Source: Victivallales bacterium
Lineage (GTDB): Bacteria; Verrucomicrobiota; Lentisphaeria; Oligosphaerales; Oligosphaeraceae
Length of the DNA stretch: 64,000 nt
Direction: 5' to 3'
Assembly (NCBI GenBank): GCA_017554445.1
Contig: JAFZIJ010000081.1
Coordinates: 1 to 64,000, forward strand
The position numbers and the translations under genes are program-made. Each line of letters begins with the position of its first letter. The stretch's first letter is position 1. Positions 61,830 to 64,000 of this stretch are shown here, piece by piece. The notes under the pieces are model-generated. The model worked only from the letters and a program-made list of their open reading frames with translations, did no database searches and was not told where the DNA came from.

Positions 61830-64000
61830 GGTTTTGTGGCGGGGATGAGCTTGAACCAGTCCAGATTCAAGCCGCCGCCCTTATCGTTGATGAATTCGAT
61901 GACATGGCTGCCTTTTTTCAGATCAAGAAACAATGGCTTTTGATCGGTGGCAGGATAGAGTTCCTTGAAATCGTTTTTGCCGTTGTTGCTCCATCCGCCT
62001 GTGTATGGGAAGAGGAAGGAGCCGTAGTCTTTTCCATCGACTTTCACAATGCGGCTGACACCATCGACGATGCCGCAACATGCCTTGAATTGAAGGAGAT
62101 ACGCACCGTCTTGCGGGATGGAGAATGTCCATGCAAGACGATGTCCGTTTGTGTCCCAAAGTTTCAAAGCGGTGCCGTCCGCGCCGAATTTTGGATCGGC
62201 GACGACTTTCTTCGCGTTAGCAGGAGCCGTCTCTTCTTTGAAATCTTCCGCCTGAACAAGAACGGCCTGTTCCATAACAGGCTTGTATGGCGTGATATCC
62301 GGAGCTTTGTAGAGATTCAGAAGATCAATCGGCAGTTCCGTCGCCTTGATGGTCCATGTGATGGAACCTTTTTCGACAGGCTGCTCCAACGTGGCGGAGA
62401 GGCGGTATGGGCCGAGCCTGTCGAATTGGAGAATCAATCGTTCCGTTTTGGCGGTGAAGGCGGTTGTCGCGGTGATATTGACATCCAGACAGGCATCCAA
62501 TGAGCCATAGATGAAATGGCGTTCAGGTTTGAATTCCTTCACGTTGCTACGGCTGATAAGAGCTGTGCTGAAGTCTTTCGGCTCCGTGTATTCGACGGCA
62601 TCCGTCACCGTGATGGTTTTGTTCGGACGGTTGAAGACGAACGTGCGGATGAGCGATTTGAGTTCGGGTACATCGTAGGCGGATGTCATGTCTATGACAA
62701 CGGTGTCCTGTTCAGCCGTGAAATCCGTCTTGAGGATGACTCCTTTCGCGGCTCTGCCTGTCCGTTGCAGTTTTCCTGCGGCGACTGGCACGCAATGGCC
62801 GAAGGAATTCAGTAGGCTGAATGTGTAGCGTTCTTTTCCAAATGTCTGGCGTGAATAGACTTCCGAACCTGGATCGATGATGAGACGGTCATTGTTCCAT
62901 GCGACCATGAAGGAACCGACATCATTGTGGTTATGATGTTCGGCATTGTGGCCGCCTTTGATGGCCGCGCCGAAAATTTTGCCGTCGGCATCCGTATGGC
63001 GGAAGATATAGATGCCCGAATCCGGAAATTCGGAGCGGATCGGATAGGGGGCGTCTTCCGGAAGCGCCTTAAGATATTCCGATTCATCGCTGAAGGCGAC
63101 AAGCGGCATGAACGGAAAACCGCAGTCCAGAACGTTGTCAGGCTTGACCTGCTTGCTAAGTGATTGCGGCCAATGACGTTGGATGATGACGAGATGCGCG
63201 GGGACAGGCCGTGCCCCAACGCCGCAGTCCGCGAATGCGGGGGCGATGCCGTCTTGTATCTGAATATTCTTCGCGAAGGCGGCGACGTTTGCGATATTGT
63301 CATAGCCTTCGAAGATGTTCATCTTGCCGTTCGTGACTTGCAGGATGTGTTCACCCATGGCTAGATAATGCCCGAAGCCGTAGCCCCAGTAGCCGAGGCC
63401 TTCGTTGCAATAGCCGTCAGGCGTGAAGCCGGAGAGGAAAGTTTTGTCCGAAAATTCCGTCGCCGCAAGCACTTCCGCACGCGTCATGCGGTCTTCGACG
63501 ATCGTGAGAATGCAGTTGACCATGTTGCCTGTGCAGACGGCCGTCCAGTTGCCGTTGCCGTACATCCAGCCATGGCCCTGTGTGTCGCCCGTGCGGATGG
63601 AATTAATGTACGGATCGACTGTGCGGCGGAAGATTTCGCGGCGGATGGCGGCACGCATTTCCGGTTTGAGCTTGTCTTGGAACCACCAATCAACGGTCGA
63701 TAGGTCGGACGCGCGTTCGGAGGCGAACAAATCCGCGTAGAATCGCGTCTGATTGAAATTGGTCAAACGAGAATCATGGGCGGGCAGAACCCAGCTCTTT
63801 TCATTCAGAATGGCATTGATTTCGCGTTCGAGAGCGGGCAGGAAGCGGCCTTTGTTTTCGAGGGCTTCCGCGACGGCGAACGTGAACAGCCGCGACTTCC
63901 GTTGGAAGTAGGGGCGTTCGTAGGTCTTGCGGTCGCCTGTCTTGTTGAATAATAGGTACTCTTCGTCCTTCAGTTCGGGCGGCTCGACTGGCATGTATTC
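61826..64000 (-). CDS. Heparinase II/III-like polysaccharide lyase (5'-partial)
   Basis: The frame is open to the window end (codons upstream of the ATG at 63994 are still open), so an N-terminal part and probably a signal peptide are missing. The visible part holds an alpha-helical domain (about 20-250 of the 722 counted from that ATG) and the heparinase II/III beta domain with GGHNAEHHNHNDVGSFMVAW and LIIDPGSEVY, the signature of the family. The C-terminal about 140 residues (VLVQAEDF ... HVIEFINDKGGGLNLDWFKLIP) are CBM35-like. The family cleaves acidic glycosaminoglycans or alginate by beta-elimination. Confidence 0.82.
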   Translation of the reverse strand, partial: EYMPVEPPELKDEEYLLFNKTGDRKTYERPYFQRKSRLFTFAVAEALENKGRFLPALEREINAILNEKSWVLPAHDSRLTNFNQTRFYADLFASERASDLSTVDWWFQDKLKPEMRAAIRREIFRRTVDPYINSIRTGDTQGHGWMYGNGNWTAVCTGNMVNCILTIVEDRMTRAEVLAATEFSDKTFLSGFTPDGYCNEGLGYWGYGFGHYLAMGEHILQVTNGKMNIFEGYDNIANVAAFAKNIQIQDGIAPAFADCGVGARPVPAHLVIIQRHWPQSLSKQVKPDNVLDCGFPFMPLVAFSDESEYLKALPEDAPYPIRSEFPDSGIYIFRHTDADGKIFGAAIKGGHNAEHHNHNDVGSFMVAWNNDRLIIDPGSEVYSRQTFGKERYTFSLLNSFGHCVPVAAGKLQRTGRAAKGVILKTDFTAEQDTVVIDMTSAYDVPELKSLIRTFVFNRPNKTITVTDAVEYTEPKDFSTALISRSNVKEFKPERHFIYGSLDACLDVNITATTAFTAKTERLILQFDRLGPYRLSATLEQPVEKGSITWTIKATELPIDLLNLYKAPDITPYKPVMEQAVLVQAEDFKEETAPANAKKVVADPKFGADGTALKLWDTNGHRLAWTFSIPQDGAYLLQFKACCGIVDGVSRIVKVDGKDYGSFLFPYTGGWSNNGKNDFKELYPATDQKPLFLDLKKGSHVIEFINDKGGGLNLDWFKLIPATKP

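Overview
The window (about 50% G+C, no rRNA or tRNA seen) looks like a chromosome segment of a PVC-superphylum bacterium, most likely Lentisphaerae/Victivallales or Kiritimatiellae. This is an inference from gene content: an exosortase locus, RR-type leader peptides on a TIM-barrel protein and an aldo/keto reductase, a ceramidase-like protein, a sialate O-acetylesterase, heparinase II/III and unusual glycoside hydrolases, with no SusC/SusD pair. No marker gene in the window proves the taxonomy.

Region 1 (1-25002, + strand) holds three tandem paralogues of giant secreted proteins. The two complete ones have a signal peptide, a C10 (streptopain-like) propeptide and protease, a thioredoxin-like domain without CxxC, two chitobiase/hexosaminidase-C-like modules, a lectin-like module, a Big_2-like repeat array and a twofold C-terminal GWN...YWVY module. 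The first paralogue is cut by the window start. The arrays have 43, 15 and 2 repeats, set on an almost perfectly rigid 273-bp lattice.

Region 2 (25067-33055, - strand) is a protein-sorting locus. A TPR membrane protein, an exosortase with its Cys/Arg/His triad and a membrane protein with an EpsI-like domain overlap in a row. Upstream lie two small secreted proteins whose C-termini share G-Q-P-[VT]-P-G + hydrophobic stretch + basic tail, which resembles PEP-CTERM but lacks the Glu. A duplicated DUF3592 membrane protein follows.

Region 3 (33102-50774, mostly - strand) is a carbohydrate-catabolism neighbourhood: a clan GH-A hydrolase, a short Mur ligase lacking the usual N-terminal domain, a sugar isomerase-like TIM barrel, a secreted PTP-type phosphatase split by an insertion, an amidohydrolase, a GHL6-like protein, a ceramidase-like protein, a secreted GH13 protein, an SDR and a sialate O-acetylesterase. 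Intergenic gaps here carry arrays with a strict 9-bp period (core CTGGA, once CTAGA), two of them followed by an inverted array, plus 7-bp arrays and a REP-like doublet.

Region 4 (50867-64000) has an EamA transporter, a PIN-type toxin-antitoxin pair with a readable promoter and operator, a huge GH2-like protein apparently lacking its acid/base Glu, and a - strand gene run: heparinase II/III-like (cut by the window end), zinc-ribbon/CD225 protein, DUF2752 protein, polyferredoxin, and an aldo/keto reductase with a ferredoxin tail. The last two overlap by 4 bp and look like a redox pair.
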